A stretch of 64,000 nucleotides of DNA, taken from NCBI GenBank assembly GCA_933228895.1, contig OW121848.1:155512688-155576687 (forward strand), read 5' to 3'. The DNA is from Platycnemis pennipes (Eukaryota; Arthropoda; Insecta; Odonata; Platycnemididae). Each line of letters starts with the position of its first letter. Position 1 is the stretch's first letter. Of the stretch, positions 1-11,314 are shown one piece after another. Below the pieces are notes generated by a model that searched no databases, had not been told where the DNA came from, and saw only the letters and a list, made by a program, of their open reading frames with translations. Position numbers and translations under genes: made by a program.

Positions 1-271
1 GTGGCATTGGGACGATGATATTCACAATGCTGCTGATTCGCAATGGATTTACAATTTCGTGATGATTCCCATCACGAATGCACTTTCTCTTTTTGTCACC
101 AAGACATTGGATTTTTTCACAATTACTTACAATCGTGCTTTAAGTGGAAGCTAGAATGTTTAATCTTCGTGCTAATTTGACTCGCTTCATGTGTGGATTT
201 CGGTCCACTTCTTCTAGAATTTCAATCTTTTCTTCAGTTGTAATCTGCTTCACCACTCGTTTTCTTTCCAT
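1..271 (-). pseudogene. Tigger/pogo transposase N-terminal helix-turn-helix remnant
   Basis: Reading the minus strand from an ATG at 271-269 gives about 40 codons with the charged start of a CENP-B/Tigger DNA-binding domain (MERKRVVKQITTEEKIEILE, followed by an AKL-type helix and a STxSTI turn). In the family this domain binds the terminal repeats of the transposon. The leucine codon expected in the STLST motif is a TAA stop, so the copy is dead. Reading resumes after the stop with KKRKC-like residues before the window edge cuts it off. The family assignment rests on recognition of the CENP-B-type pattern; the exact element is unknown. Confidence 0.65.
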
Positions 272-510
272 GTCAAATAAAATTAAACTGCCCTTGCAAT
301 TGTAACACGTGCAATACGAACAAGTGACCGCTCACAAACTCATGAGGAGCTCGGGGTGGGGGATAATCAGGGCTTCTCATTGACTGCAGTAATATTGGTT
401 ACTGTACGTCCAACGACTGTTTTCATACCGGACAGGGCGGGACTTAAAATAGCGACCCAAAACCCATGCTACTTAATACTCACCTCTATTTAGAACCACA
501 AAACATGATA
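272..510. other. No gene recognised
   Basis: Between the Tigger remnant and the MITE at 511. No coding signal was seen on either strand. Confidence 0.5.
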
Positions 511-1929
511 CAGTGGAATCCCAGTATAACGAGTGTTCATAATCCCTCGGAAAGCACTCGCTAAATCAAGCGCTCGTTATATCCGATGGTGTTGAAAAAA
601 CCCACCTAATTCTCATAGTCGTTCGTATTTACAGTTTTTCTTTTGTTTCCGTGGTATTTGACGAAGGTAAACAGCAAAAAAGTCATTTCAGGCACAATCT
701 GGTAGAATTATATAAAATATTTTTATATATATTATATAAAAATTAATTCCCCTAGTTTTTCTTAGTTCTTCTAGTCGGTGTTTTTCTTCCAGTTCTTCTA
801 TTTTTCGATCGCCGAAGAAATCTGTAAAGACAGCGTAACTAGTCGGAATTAAAATATTAGGTATACTATGGAAGTTTTTGGATAATTTTGCGAATATATC
901 ATGAGGATAATATCAGCTTTGTCGAGTTTTCGAATGTTAACCAGTACGTCCATCAGTTGGGAAAATTGGCCTGAAGGTTCACTGAAATACGGCATGTTTC
1001 GGGGGTCGTAGATATTTTTCAAGCTTAAGCGAAGACCAACTTACGGCTGTCTTTTTCCGACACGATTAACTGGAGCAATATCACGATAATTCTTCGGGCG
1101 CGATCATGCTATGTTTGAACGAGCGCAATATCACGATCTTTTATCGTGATAATATATAGTGATATTTTATTGGGCGCGATATCGTGATATTTTATCGGGC
1201 GCGATATCATGATATTTTATCGTGATATTTATCATGGTCACGATATCATGATATTTTATCACGATATTTATCGTGATAGTTATCACGATACCTATTTAGA
1301 GCGATATTTATCGCACCCCAATATCTTATCGTGCCCCGACATCTTATCGTGCCCCGACATCTTATCGTGCCCCGACAGCTTATCGTGCCCCGATAGCATA
1401 TCGGCCACATTAAGACGATGTTTATCATCACGCTGAGTTATAGTTATCGCCACCTTATGATATGCTAAAATTATCGTATCCCGATATTGAATTATCAATA
1501 TCGCCCATGCCTAGACCTAACTCCCTCTCCTACTCTCATCTTGCTCGTCGTCTGCCCACTCCCACTGATGACTGGGCCTAACAAAAGAAGAACGTAAAAT
1601 AGGAGCGCGCAGAGCGTACCCAAGGCCGTAAATCGTTAATGTTTGGACATAACTGGCTTTAGGTGTTGTAGATATGGCACACATCTTGTATTTTTAGTTT
1701 AATTAGCAGATAATACAAAACACAATAGTTTATTTTTGCTAGGCGGTGCATCGCCCTCGAGAGATATCTGTCGTAATACTGAGCGTATACTGTGGAAGGA
1801 ACTTTTTGGCCTCGCTATATCTGCTTTATTTTACATGTAAAACATAGGCCTTTTGGCGGTACAAAGACAATCACTCGCTATAACGCAATTCTCGCAATAA
1901 GCCGTACTCACTATACTGGGCTTCTACTG
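511..1929. mobile_element. Non-autonomous Tigger/pogo-like element (MITE-type) with TA duplications
   Basis: The left end reads CAGTGGAATCCCAGTATAAC and the right end, on the minus strand, reads CAGTAGAAGCCCAGTATAGT, so the element has imperfect terminal inverted repeats of at least 25 bases. Both ends are flanked by TA (509-510 and 1930-1931), the target duplication of the Tc1/mariner/pogo superfamily. No transposase frame is seen inside, so it depends on another element for movement. The inner part carries a GATATTTTATCGTGAT-rich satellite. It may be a deletion derivative of the Tigger element whose transposase remnant lies at 1-271, but this is inference. Confidence 0.7.
1100..1410. repeat. 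AT-rich satellite with an 18-bp tandem block
   Basis: About 200 bases of diverged, partly palindromic GATATTTTATCGTGAT units pass into roughly five head-to-tail copies of an 18-base unit, ATCTTATCGTGCCCCGAC, between about 1305 and 1400. Short open frames here are products of the repeat and are not genes. The whole block lies inside the 511-1929 element. Confidence 0.8.
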
Positions 1930-2295
1930 TATTATGAGGCTGAGAAATTCAGGGCAATAATCACCCTGAAATAATTGCGACCCATATTCAGACACTCCTG
2001 GTGAACGGCCGCGTATTGTTATATATCCACGTCACTAAAGTTGAGAAATGCATATGGATGAACGTTAGACGGTCCAGGGTTGATAATAATAAACTAACTT
2101 GTAAATTCGGTGGTTTACTCAACTTAAAAAGATACTAGAAAATGTCTTGCGGGCCGCTGTATGGCAAGTAATTGAGCGTACTAACCAGGAAAGCGCTATT
2201 TAAAAAAATGTACTAACCAAATTATTTTACCTGTATTTTGTACTGATGGTACCAGTAAGGAGCGAAATCGCCGTACAAAGGAGGAAAACGTGCTA
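1930..2295. other. No gene recognised
   Basis: No coding signal. Short GTACTAACCAA-like motifs near 2180-2310 appear to be subterminal repeats of the element end at 2324. Confidence 0.5.
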
Positions 2296-2324
2296 AGGAG
2301 GAAAGTACTAACCAAGGTCCACTG
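2296..2324 (-). repeat. Solo Tigger/pogo-like terminal repeat
   Basis: On the minus strand from 2324 the sequence reads CAGTGGACCTTGGTTAGTAC and is followed outside by TA. This is the form of a pogo/Tigger terminus. Copies of GTACTAACCAA lie just inside it. No matching left end was found nearby. Confidence 0.45.
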
Positions 2325-2724
2325 TATTCGTTAAGTTATTCTCGTCAATTTACAAAACCAGGTTTTCTCCGTAAGTATGCAACATATGAGGCAGGCGACA
2401 AACATCTTAGTCTTCATTTTAAAATTTCTAATGCTAATCCATTAACGTCATAACACTTGACCATGCCACGATATTTGAATTTAATATTTTTAGAAAAAGA
2501 GCTTGGAATGTAGGTGGAAACACCGAACAACGTACGCGTTGAGCAGAATGAACTTGAGATGATGGCTGAACTTCAATTTTTGCGGCTATTTCAGCAAACT
2601 TTCTTCCTACATGGATTTTCGTTTACTTTTCGGAAGAGGTTGAGCTTTTTGCCTCAGGCTTTCCCATAGCCAATTCTAAGCACTTGTCTCACTTTTACTG
2701 TCATAAAATCATCAAAAAAGTTGG

Positions 2725-2995
2725 GCAAAATTCCAAAATAGCTTTCTTTGAGATATAGACTTGAAACTTCACATAATTATTCAGAAAAGATTGTTAATTA
2801 AGGAATAATGCATCATTTGACATGATTCTCATCTGTTAGCCAGATACAGGGGCTCAAACATGACCAAATTTCTAAATAAACATCGAAACTAATTTTTCTC
2901 CGAATATCTTCCAAGTTAAGTTGATGGTGACTTTGTGTGAGGAATTTGATTGAATAAAGAATAGCATGATCTAGGAACACAAGGCCTTACCTTTA
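2725..2995. repeat. Dispersed repeat, copy 1 (inverted relative to 8275-8545)
   Basis: The segment is the diverged reverse complement of about 270 bases near 8275-8545. Shared blocks include GACATGATTCTCATCTG and CTTCCAAGTTAAGTTGATGG. No coding capacity is apparent. It could be one of two scattered copies of a short element or one end of a larger element between them. Confidence 0.65.
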
Positions 2996-3394
2996 AATTA
3001 CTTTAAATCAAATATTTTTGAAGCTTAGGTAATTTACTGCAAGCTGCACAACGTTGGAAGTCCCGAACATATATCTATGCTCGCCACCATCGTCGCAGAA
3101 AAAACCATTGCCACGCACTTAGGTGCTATTCCATTAATTAATGGCAGACGCTGTTCTCAGGCAACATTTTTACATAAAGTAGAGAATATGTAGCGTTTTA
3201 GGGAGACACTTGTTAAGCCACTTATATCGGAGAACTCATTGAAAACTCATACACGAAACAATAGAGAGATTAAAAATAAGCTTGTGACGCCGAAAAATAC
3301 ATATGATTTTTCGACCGTGCATCCAGGGTCTGGCTCCACACATCGTGGGCTGGAATTGACGTGTCTCGCTTAAGTTGCTGAAGTGAGATGGACC

Positions 3395-4128
3395 CTACTG
3401 TCCGTTGCAAAATTCCGTCACCCGAGTTTGAAGACTAATATCTCAAAGACGGCTCAATGGATTTTAAAATGAAGTACACCAAATTAAAGCTAGTTTAATT
3501 TTGCGTTTAGTGGTTGAAAATGGAATTTTCTACCGTTCGTAATAATTTTAGTCAGTGGTTAGAAACGGAATTTTAGCGCATTTTTCCGGGTATCCGACGG
3601 TTGCATTGCATTTGCGGCTTCGTAAAAGCAACACGGATCGAGATACCAAAATTTCCTTTTTATATGTCGTAGCAAGGACCTTTATCAATAATCACACCAA
3701 GTTTCATTTTATTTAGTGCATTATTATTTTAGTTGTTGATGAAAAAGTCAGACTGCGTTATTTTCCGTTCCGCGCATCCCTGAAAATCGCCGTTTAAACC
3801 GTATTCTTGCTCTCAAGCTCGTCACCGCAAATCCGTTAATAAAACCGTAAAGGAATTGCTTGGTTAATCAGTATCGATTAACATTTACTTTGGAAAAAGA
3901 GCGCGGTGGAATGCGATGCAACCATCGGATACCCGGAAAAATGCGCTAAAATTCCGTTTCTAACCACTGACTAAAATTATTACGAACGGTAGAAAATTCC
4001 ATTTTCAACCACTAAACGCAAAATTAAACTAGCTTTAATTTGGTGTACTTCATTTTAAAATCCAGTGAGCCGTCTTTGAGATATTAGTCTTCAAACTCGG
4101 GTGATGGAATTTTGCAACGGACAGTAAG
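3395..4128. mobile_element. Foldback element with about 215-bp inverted arms
   Basis: The arm 3395-3612 (starting CCTACTGTCCGTTGCAAAAT) and the arm 3909-4128 are near-perfect reverse complements around a central spacer of about 296 bases. No reading frame spans the spacer, so this is a non-autonomous foldback or long-repeat MITE. The arms differ by only a few bases, suggesting a fairly young insertion or gene conversion between arms. A clear target duplication was not identified. Confidence 0.75.
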
Positions 4129-4821
4129 GCTTCCAATTCATCGTTTTGCAGCTGTTCTCATTTTCACTAACCTCCACTGACTCTATGTTGTTGAAATCTT
4201 GAGAATATTGAATCGTGCGACCCGTGATGTTTACGTGGAATCACATTAGTAGAATCTCGATTTTACATAACTTGATTTTACATAAAATTTGATTTTACAA
4301 AAGTGAATGAGCGGTCCCGGCCGACTCCTGTAGTATTCTTATGGAAGCATTATTTGATTTTATGTAAATTTGATGTAACGATTTTACATAATGCTATTTT
4401 GGTCCCCAGTGGAGATATCAATTTGATTTTACAAAATGAAACAACAGAACTTAAAGAAACTTAAACAAAATCTGTCAGATTCTTGCCCATCTTTAAAGGA
4501 AATCTTCAATATCATGCCGTACTACTGTGAAATTCAACTGTAACGAATCAATACATTGCATTTTAATGGTATATATATTATTATTTTATTTTTCCATCTT
4601 TCAGCACGAAAAGTTATGGGTTCAAGGTGTTTACTTGTTTACGCTATGATAATTGCGCCAGAATCCCGGTATGCTCGCACAAAGCTGTTTTATGACCTTG
4701 AGATAGCAACCCTGTCAGCTGTTCCGAGTGATGAGATGAAGCTCGCTTTGGGGTCGCCTAAGCACACGTGTCTTGACACTTGCGTACGTTGTTAAGCGGA
4801 ATAATGTATGGACAGTGTTTG

Positions 4822-5260
4822 TCCCCAACCGATGCCAACAACCAAGGCAATTGGGAAGATATGTGACATTGTAGTATTACATAAAACATCACAACTAATG
4901 GCATCAGATGGCTAAAACTTGCTTAAATGCTTGGCAACAAATTTTTCCAGTATGAACATGTTCACTCACTACCTTCCCCATGTCTAGGTAGATAGGTCTG
5001 TTTAGGTTGTGTTGTCTGTACTTTTCCAATCTAGAGCTTTAAGCGGAATTCGATACACCGTTTGGGTTAGCCAAGATTTTAAATAAATTGAATTGAAGAA
5101 CCAAGGAATATGAAAATGATAGCAAACACAGTGCAATTCAAGACAAAGAAATTATGGTTTTTAATAAATGATAATTACAACTGATGTTATCGTAGATGCT
5201 ACCTGTGCTGTTTTTAAGTACCCTTTCGTTCCGGAGCCTTGCAATGAAAAATGCTTCCCT
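4822..5260 (+). repeat. Dispersed repeat family, copy 1 (see 16220-16650)
   Basis: About 430 bases align in the same orientation with 16220-16650. Shared blocks include CATCACAACT near the start and GGAGCCTTGCAATGAAAAAT at the end. There is no coding capacity. The copies are clearly diverged, so the family is old. Confidence 0.75.
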
Positions 5261-6566
5261 TGTCATTAGATTAGATTAGATTAATGCTGTGGTGGAGTTC
5301 CTCCAAGGAGGCCCTGAGGCACTTAGACCTCTCTCCCTTGTCATTAGTACCTTGAGCATATCCTTGTATTCCTCCATACAGAACTCACTCTTGAAAGGTA
5401 TGGCACATATATACTTCTCGTCTATTTTGTATCACAAGTCAGGGAAGCTGGACCCTTTCCTCGATCATTGGGCAGAGGTGATAACGACCCTCTTCTCAGT
5501 ACCATCCCCACTCAACCAACTATTCGTTTACTCATTTACTAAAAATATTTGCCGCCTACTATGAAAATACAGGCCCAGCAGTTCGTACCGAATGTTTCAT
5601 TCTGCAGTTATTAATTTTAAAAGGAACTTTACGGTTATTATTAACAAACTTCTTGTAAAATGAACACTCAACAATTTTGTTTAGAATAAAGTTCCGTTTA
5701 AAATTTGGAAATGAACAGAAAAAAACTTAATAAATGTAACTCTGAGCTTATATTTTCCCAGCATGCTACAAATATCGTAATACTTATTGTTATATATCCA
5801 CCGAGTATGTAAACAAATGCTTGACCACGGAGTCACAGTAAAGGAATCTACCATGCTAACACGAAAGATTGGAGATTACCCCAGTCCGCAGGCCACGGAA
5901 GGGTCAAGCAAAGAGTGGGGTGGGGAACGATAAAGTTGTCATTTTTAGGGTCGATCCCTCAGTCGGGTCTACATAATTGGCGCATCTAAACCGGTTTTCC
6001 GCAAAAGACCCCCCTCACCCAAGAAGAGTTCTTCATCTCTTGTTCCGGTCACGACGAAATTCATCTGGGCGTGACTCATTCAGCGAGAAAGAGAAGAGGG
6101 GAACGCGAGAAGATCACTCCGTCTTATCTGTAATTGTCTACCCCCGCGTAGCTTCCCTTCGACCCAGGTGACCTCCACTACATAGTGGGGGAGGAGTTTC
6201 AGCCAACCAACACTTTTTTTGTTTGCTTGCATCTCACTTAGTAGCAGAGCCATGTTGACATGCCCATGGACATGCCAGTAGTACCCTTGCATGGAAAAAT
6301 CTACCTAATGCCTCAATTGAAAAATTTACGTGTGAGCACGGTTAAGTTTGCTGCGAATCGGCGGAATACGAAATTTTACCGTTCATAATGTTGCTTGGAT
6401 TTATTAGTTATCCCTTCTCACAGACGAAATTTAATATTAGAATAATGAATCTTCCTCATCAAAACGGATAAACTGACAGCTTTCTAACAAGGGCGAAAAA
6501 GTGTTACAAGTTTACGACATTTCTATGCATTGGTGCGATGCGTAGGGATTTTGCGGATAGATTTTA
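5261..6566. other. No gene recognised
   Basis: Contains a short ATTAGATTAGATTAGATTA run near 5270 and several short open frames with no recognisable product. The stretch 5880-6170 is more GC-rich than its surroundings, but no family could be named. Confidence 0.5.
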
Positions 6567-6824
6567 GTGGGCTCTCATGATTTTTCAGAAACACATTTAA
6601 ATGAAGTACTGAGTGACGATGAAGAAGATGAAAGTGATGAGGTCATCCCTGAACCCAAAAAAGAAGACATCCTCCAGGCATTAAATACCTTGCATCATTT
6701 CTCATTACTTCACGAAGTTGATGATTTTAAAGATAATTTAAGAGAAATTGAAAAAGTAATCCACTCAAAAATGGAATGGTTAAAAGTGCGAAAAAACATC
6801 ACAAAATATTTTAAAAAGGCATAA
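6567..6824 (+). pseudogene. Tigger-type transposase C-terminal tail
   Basis: The 85 codons have the layout of a Tigger/CENP-B-related C-terminus: an acidic run (DDEEDESDE), a proline-lysine hinge, then the helix ILQALNTLHHFSLLHE and a lysine-rich end finishing in ITKYFKKA. In the family this tail follows the DDE nuclease, which is not preserved upstream. The frame opens with GTG, not ATG, so this is a remnant and not an independent gene. It lies near the right end of the Tigger-like element that ends at 7378. Confidence 0.6.
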
Positions 6825-7378
6825 TTCTATAAATGAAATTTTACTTTCAGAGGGGTTTTTCTTCATTTTCATTTTGCCCAGGTGGTTTATTTGTTTGCTA
6901 TGCAATGCTATTTAACTTTCATTGAGTGATTTACTTTTCTATTTAATTATCTTGGATAAATTTTTTAAACCGCCTTAATTTCAAATGTTATTTCTCAGTT
7001 CAATTCATACTCTTCCACAGGAATGATTTTCTAATTATGTACACACTTGATTGCTACATGTTTAAATGCTAAATCTGTACTTTTGCCTGAGCAGCCGAAA
7101 AGCTATGATTCTGTTCTGAAATTCTATTTCACGTTTTGATTTAAAATATAATTATCTCTCCACCATAATTAAAATAGTTTTAATTTCTAAAGTTTAATAT
7201 GTAGGCAATAATAATCTCTTTGTAGTGAAAATAGTTTCAATGACATTGTGTTCTCATACGTCGTGAAATCTTAGCATATTTTTCAAAATCCGCTAATATC
7301 TTGATTTTACGTAATTTGATTTTACATAACACCCCAGTTTTGGGTCCCAAGGTGTTACGTAAAATCAAGACTCTACTG
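6825..7378. other. 3' part of the Tigger-like element, non-coding
   Basis: AT-rich sequence running to the terminal repeat. The last 80 bases contain inverted TTGATTTTACGTAA-type motifs that form the subterminal repeats of the element. Confidence 0.5.
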
Positions 7379-8274
7379 TATTTCTTTGTGTACGCTCCGG
7401 AAACATACTTCTTATTCACGCCCTTCAGTCCTTGAAAAGAGTGAAGTCTTTCTAGGGCCCATGTAACATTCCAGAAATATACTAGTTTTTCTTTTGAATT
7501 CCTTTCACCCACCTCTTTTTATTCACGCGGTAAGAGATGCACCGACGAGATCAGAGACTTCGCCCGGCCATTGGGCTCATGCACAAAGGGACATTTATGG
7601 ACCCGCAGAGCCGTTGATATTCTTGACAGGCATTTTAGTGATCAGTTTCCTTTTCATTGGAGTGACGTATTTTTGAAATTCAGTTGTAGCTTGGCAGTAG
7701 TGAAGAAAAATTGTGCCCAAGTGACTTTTCGGGATTTTAAAATATTTTTTGGACTTGTGTTTTAAGTTTTTCAAGCCTCAACACCTTTGGTAGCATTTTC
7801 TGTTCATCGATCAGCAGTGATAATTATTTATTTTTTATTTATTATCAAATATGAAATACTTTCAAGTTTATTTAGAGCTACAACATCACTACTTCACGGA
7901 TACATGTTAGAAATAAGAGTCACGTATAACTAGATGGCTGGTATCTACTAATCCATGAAGCAAGTGTATGTTAGAAAGGGTGTAGGGTGGAAATAATCCA
8001 CCAATACCGGTTCTCGAACCCAGATACTTTACCAATTATCCTATTTAGTGATACTCTACCAATATTCCTTCTACCCTGTGAATTTCTAGAGGCACTAATG
8101 GACAAAATGCTACGTGCCTGCCGTACTTACCATAATATCACAGGCAAGGCAAAGTCGTGCATGCTAGATATTCTCAACTTTATGTAAAAAATTTGTCCAA
8201 GAACAGCATCCGCCATTAAGTAATGGGATAGCACTTAAATGCTTCAAAACTATTTGAAGCTTAGGTAATTTAAA
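7379..8274. other. No gene recognised
   Basis: Two overlapping open frames of 60-65 codons near 7494-7765 have no recognisable product. A weak tRNA-like B-box motif occurs near 8010 on the minus strand. Confidence 0.4.
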
Positions 8275-8545
8275 GGCAAAGCCTTGTGTTCCTAGATTAT
8301 GCTATTCTTTATTCAATAAAATTCCTCACACAAAGTCACCATCAACTTAACTTGGAAGATATTCGGAGAAAAATTAGTTCAGGTGTTTATTTGGAAATTT
8401 GGTCATGTTTAATCCCTGTATCTGGCTAACAGATGAGAATCATGTCAAATGATGCATTATTCCTTAATTAGCAATCTTTTCTAAATATTTATCTGAAGTT
8501 TCAAGTCTATATCTCAAAGAAAGCTATTTTTGAATTTTGTCCTGC
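8275..8545. repeat. Dispersed repeat, copy 2 (inverted relative to 2725-2995)
   Basis: Diverged reverse complement of 2725-2995. A shared GATGGTGGCGAG motif lies just outside both copies. Confidence 0.65.
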
Positions 8546-9086
8546 TTTATTCGTGATGGTGGCGAGTGTAGAGGTGTTCAGGACTTAATGGCTTGTAGCA
8601 CGAGTCGGAAGGAATGACCATGGAAGGCCCACCATAGCCCCCTTCTTTAGGGTATAACAAGACTGACCGTTCAGTAATCCCTTCTGCTAAACAGGGAAAG
8701 TAAAGGACGAGGGAGGAGGAGAGGGGGGATGGTTTCGGTTAGAACTTCGCACGGCTCCGCCAGAGCTGTGATGCAGTGTTGCCAAATCGCCGTCAACTCG
8801 GGACTTAGAAAATTTTCGGCTCTGATGTGTTAACTTTTTATTGGAAGTACCTGTACATTGACTCTAAATCGTACTGTTTTTAGTACTGTCAATTTTTATA
8901 CCCAGAAAATAAGTTAGATCTAAATCTTTCACTTTAAATTACTCATTAATGAATTCTTAATCTCCTGCAAAGGTTGCAAATTGTTTCCAGTGATTATAAA
9001 GTGATCAACACAGAGGAGTAAAAATATTACCATTTTCCCCTGGAGCAAATATATGTTTAAACATCTGAGTTACTGTTTGAACTTAA
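8546..9086. other. No gene recognised
   Basis: A purine-rich GGAGGAGGAGAGGGG tract near 8710-8730 lies in otherwise ordinary sequence. No gene was recognised. Confidence 0.45.
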
Positions 9087-9734
9087 GGCCCGTATCGTAA
9101 AAGTCCCCTCTACGTAGAGCCACAGGCTGGCCTACTGTGAGGCTGACCTTGCTTGCGAAGGAGGTCCCTCTATCTATTCGTATGTTAAAAGTCTCCTCCC
9201 TCTCGGCTTCTAGGAGGAGAGGTTAGAGCCGGCGGAAGTGACGCATTTTTCTAGAGAAAGTTTCTGCTTGCGTAGTTGACAGTCTTCTAGTAGTATGCTA
9301 TGGTGATTTTTTCGAAGCGTATTCTGTAAAGCAATGCGCAGTGGAGATAGACGCTCGAAGTCACGCAATATGTCTCGCTGTCTGTGGGATCCTCACAATT
9401 TCTGGCAGTTGCCTGGCTAGTTGTGTGCTAATAACCTGAAGAGCATATGTCCCAAATTATCAGTACCATCGTGTTTGACTTACATTGATAGTAAATTGTG
9501 TGTATGTTGCCTGTTTGTGCAGAAGTACTGTACCTTGTACTGTTGTAGCATATTACACATAATTATTCATTAAATGACCTGTGCACCTTCAAAAGTCAAC
9601 TAATTTTGTCTCTCTGACGAGGACTTTATCTGTATGCGTGTTAAACACTCTGAAAGGTAAATAAATTACAAAGCTTGCCGGATACTGCCTTGCAAATTAG
9701 TGGTAAATGTAAAAACGCGACGGATCAATTTTTT

Positions 9735-9885
9735 CACTTATGTGAATAACAATACAATCGCATACCTTTATCAATCTGGACATTGTAGATTGCGCCAATC
9801 CATGAAAATCGCCGGAGACAATCTAAAGCAAGAGGCGAAGGTATAGGAGTACTTGTGAATGCATTTCAAATCTATGAACCAGACG
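9735..9885 (-). pseudogene. HARBI1-like transposase, helix-turn-helix fragment
   Basis: On the minus strand one frame reads a tract resembling LRFYATGSF followed, after a frameshift and a stop, by VSGDFHGLAQSTMSRLIK. This matches the HARBI1 segment that precedes the DDE nuclease, where GDxHGVSxSTVSR is typical. It continues the transposase that begins at 11112. Frameshift and stop show it is dead. Confidence 0.65.
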
Positions 9886-10033
9886 TAACTTTTCATTTGA
9901 ATCGCTATAATGTTGTTATCTTTACAGTGTGGTATTTATTTAACAAGGGGAGTGTCCGAGTTTCGGGTCTAGGATTTTGACGAAATTTGATAGGCAGATA
10001 GTGCTCGATTAGTTATTTACGAATCACCCCACA

Positions 10034-10718
10034 TATAGGGTTATATATCCAGTAACTTCGACAAAAAACGAGTTTGAAATATTTTATTGCCAATATAAAG
10101 CTAATAATTAGCTATGTTTAAACAGTGCAGTTTGGGTTAGGGGTAAAGTACTCGCATCACAATGTCAACGTTTCTTTTTTCTCAAAGTTCTTTTTTCTCT
10201 TGCGATTAGTTTTTCCAAAAAAGCACAGCGCTAGAAAATCACGGCTCCAGACAAATTAGAACAAATGTTGTACGTACGTCGGGACTACGTTGCCAAAGAT
10301 ACGGAAATTAAAAATCACGATCACACTTCATGCTCTTCCGTTAATTTCGTACACAAAAAACGACACGGCGTGCGGACGTATTTCCGCCACGTACTAATTA
10401 CGTGATTTAGGTAAATAACGTAATTGACTATTTTACGTACTTTAGCAAATTACGTAAGAAGTACGTAAAATAGTTAAAATGCATCCCGGGTAAACACATG
10501 AAAAATATGTAAAACCAGGGATAGTCGTACAACGATACTGCGATGAAAAAAAACTAATTCCGGATAGTCTCGAACCAGAGACGTTGTAATTGTGAAGCGC
10601 GTACTTTAGCCCTATCCCAAACTGCACTGCTGAGACATTGCTAATTATTAGCTTTATATTGGCAATAAAATATTTCAAACTTTTTTTGTCGAAGTTGACT
10701 TGATATATAACTATGTAT
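10034..10718. mobile_element. Foldback element made of inverted tRNA-like (SINE-like) arms
   Basis: The arm 10034-10180 and the arm 10570-10718 are reverse complements with few changes (shared core GAAATATTTTATTGCCAATA). The right arm, read on the minus strand, contains GGGATAGGGCTAAAGTACGC and then GGTTCGAGACT, resembling the A and B boxes of a tRNA-type polymerase III promoter. The left arm carries the corresponding first half on the plus strand. The spacer is rich in TACGTAA palindromes. It lies inside the Harbinger element 9087-11308 and so inserted after it. Confidence 0.65.
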
Positions 10719-10863
10719 GATTAGAATTAACGTGCAAACGTTAATTGCACTTTAACTATAACCATGCAATGTATTCACTAGCATTGAGCTCTACATTACC
10801 GCTGCATAAGTCGTTTTCAATAAAATCCAGTGGCGTAAAACCTTAATACAGCCAATAACTTTA

Positions 10864-11112
10864 TTATTCTCGGGACAGGAAGGCCTCGCATGTCCACGTT
10901 TTCTGGCCGTAGCGTAATAATATGTCTGTTATTATCGCTTTATGGAACCTATACCTAGCGAAAACTTCATCGTCCGCATAAAATTCTAGAGGGTTATCCC
11001 TGTCGTGAAGTCTTATGCGTTGTACGTATAAAAAAGCCTCATTATCCTCAATGTGATGAAGAAACTCATCCAAGTCGTTCATCTCATGAAAATTCATCAA
11101 TTCAGCCATCAT
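10864..11112 (-). pseudogene. HARBI1-like transposase N-terminal fragment
   Basis: Eighty-two codons from ATG 11112 carry the HARBI1 start: an acidic helix, then RDNPLEFYADDEVFARYRFH, the conserved NPLEFYsDeEFxxRyRFsK block, and the following hydrophobic helix. HARBI1-type proteins are the DDE nucleases of Harbinger transposons and work with a Myb-like partner. The frame ends early at 10864. The next recognisable part lies beyond an inserted element. Its position inside TAA-flanked inverted repeats supports the assignment. Confidence 0.75.
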
Positions 11113-11314
11113 TTCACGCTCGCAATGTCACCTTTACCCAGTCCTCTACGCTTTGAGGTTACTTCTAACCAACCTCTAAGTATAAGGTCGGATTTAGAGG
11201 TAGAGGTGACGATTTTGAGGTAGAGGTCGGATTTAGGATACCAATTCGCCCGCTCCTGACGTCATAGAGGTAGAGGTCAGCCTAGAGGAAGCTTTTACGA
11301 TACGGGCATAAGTT

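Larger units (their letters stand above)
4247..7378 (+). mobile_element. Degenerate Tigger-family DNA transposon
   Basis: The right end on the minus strand reads CAGTAGAGTCTTGATTTTAC and is followed by TA at 7379-7380. The left end near 4247 reads AGTAGAATCTCGATTTTACA with a further tandem GATTTTACATAA motif, matching that repeat with a few changes. The element contains the tail of a Tigger-type transposase at 6567-6824 and an inserted dispersed repeat at 4822-5260. The catalytic domain could not be found, so it is inactive. Confidence 0.55.
9087..11308 (-). mobile_element. PIF/Harbinger DNA transposon, inactive, with TAA duplications
   Basis: The left end GGCCCGTATCGTAAAAG and the right end (minus strand TGCCCGTATCGTAAAAG) are inverted repeats. 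Both are flanked by TAA (9084-9086 and 11309-11311), the three-base target duplication typical of PIF/Harbinger. Inside, on the minus strand, are the start of a HARBI1-like transposase (10864-11112) and its helix-turn-helix region (9735-9885). A separate foldback element at 10034-10718 has inserted between them. Subterminal AGAGGTAGAGGT motifs near 11160-11290 are probable transposase-binding repeats. The catalytic residues are not preserved. Confidence 0.75.

Noticed and set aside
1209..1498. Overlapping open frames of 60-75 codons on both strands
   Set aside because: They are translations of the tandem satellite, with the repeat period visible in the peptides.
5880..6010. LTR primer-binding-site-like TGGCGCATCTAAACCGG
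   Set aside because: No LTR pair or gag-pol found nearby.
7990..8075. tRNA-like B box (GGGTTCGAGAACC) on the minus strand
   Set aside because: A-box spacing is poor and no stems pair; too weak to call a SINE or tRNA.
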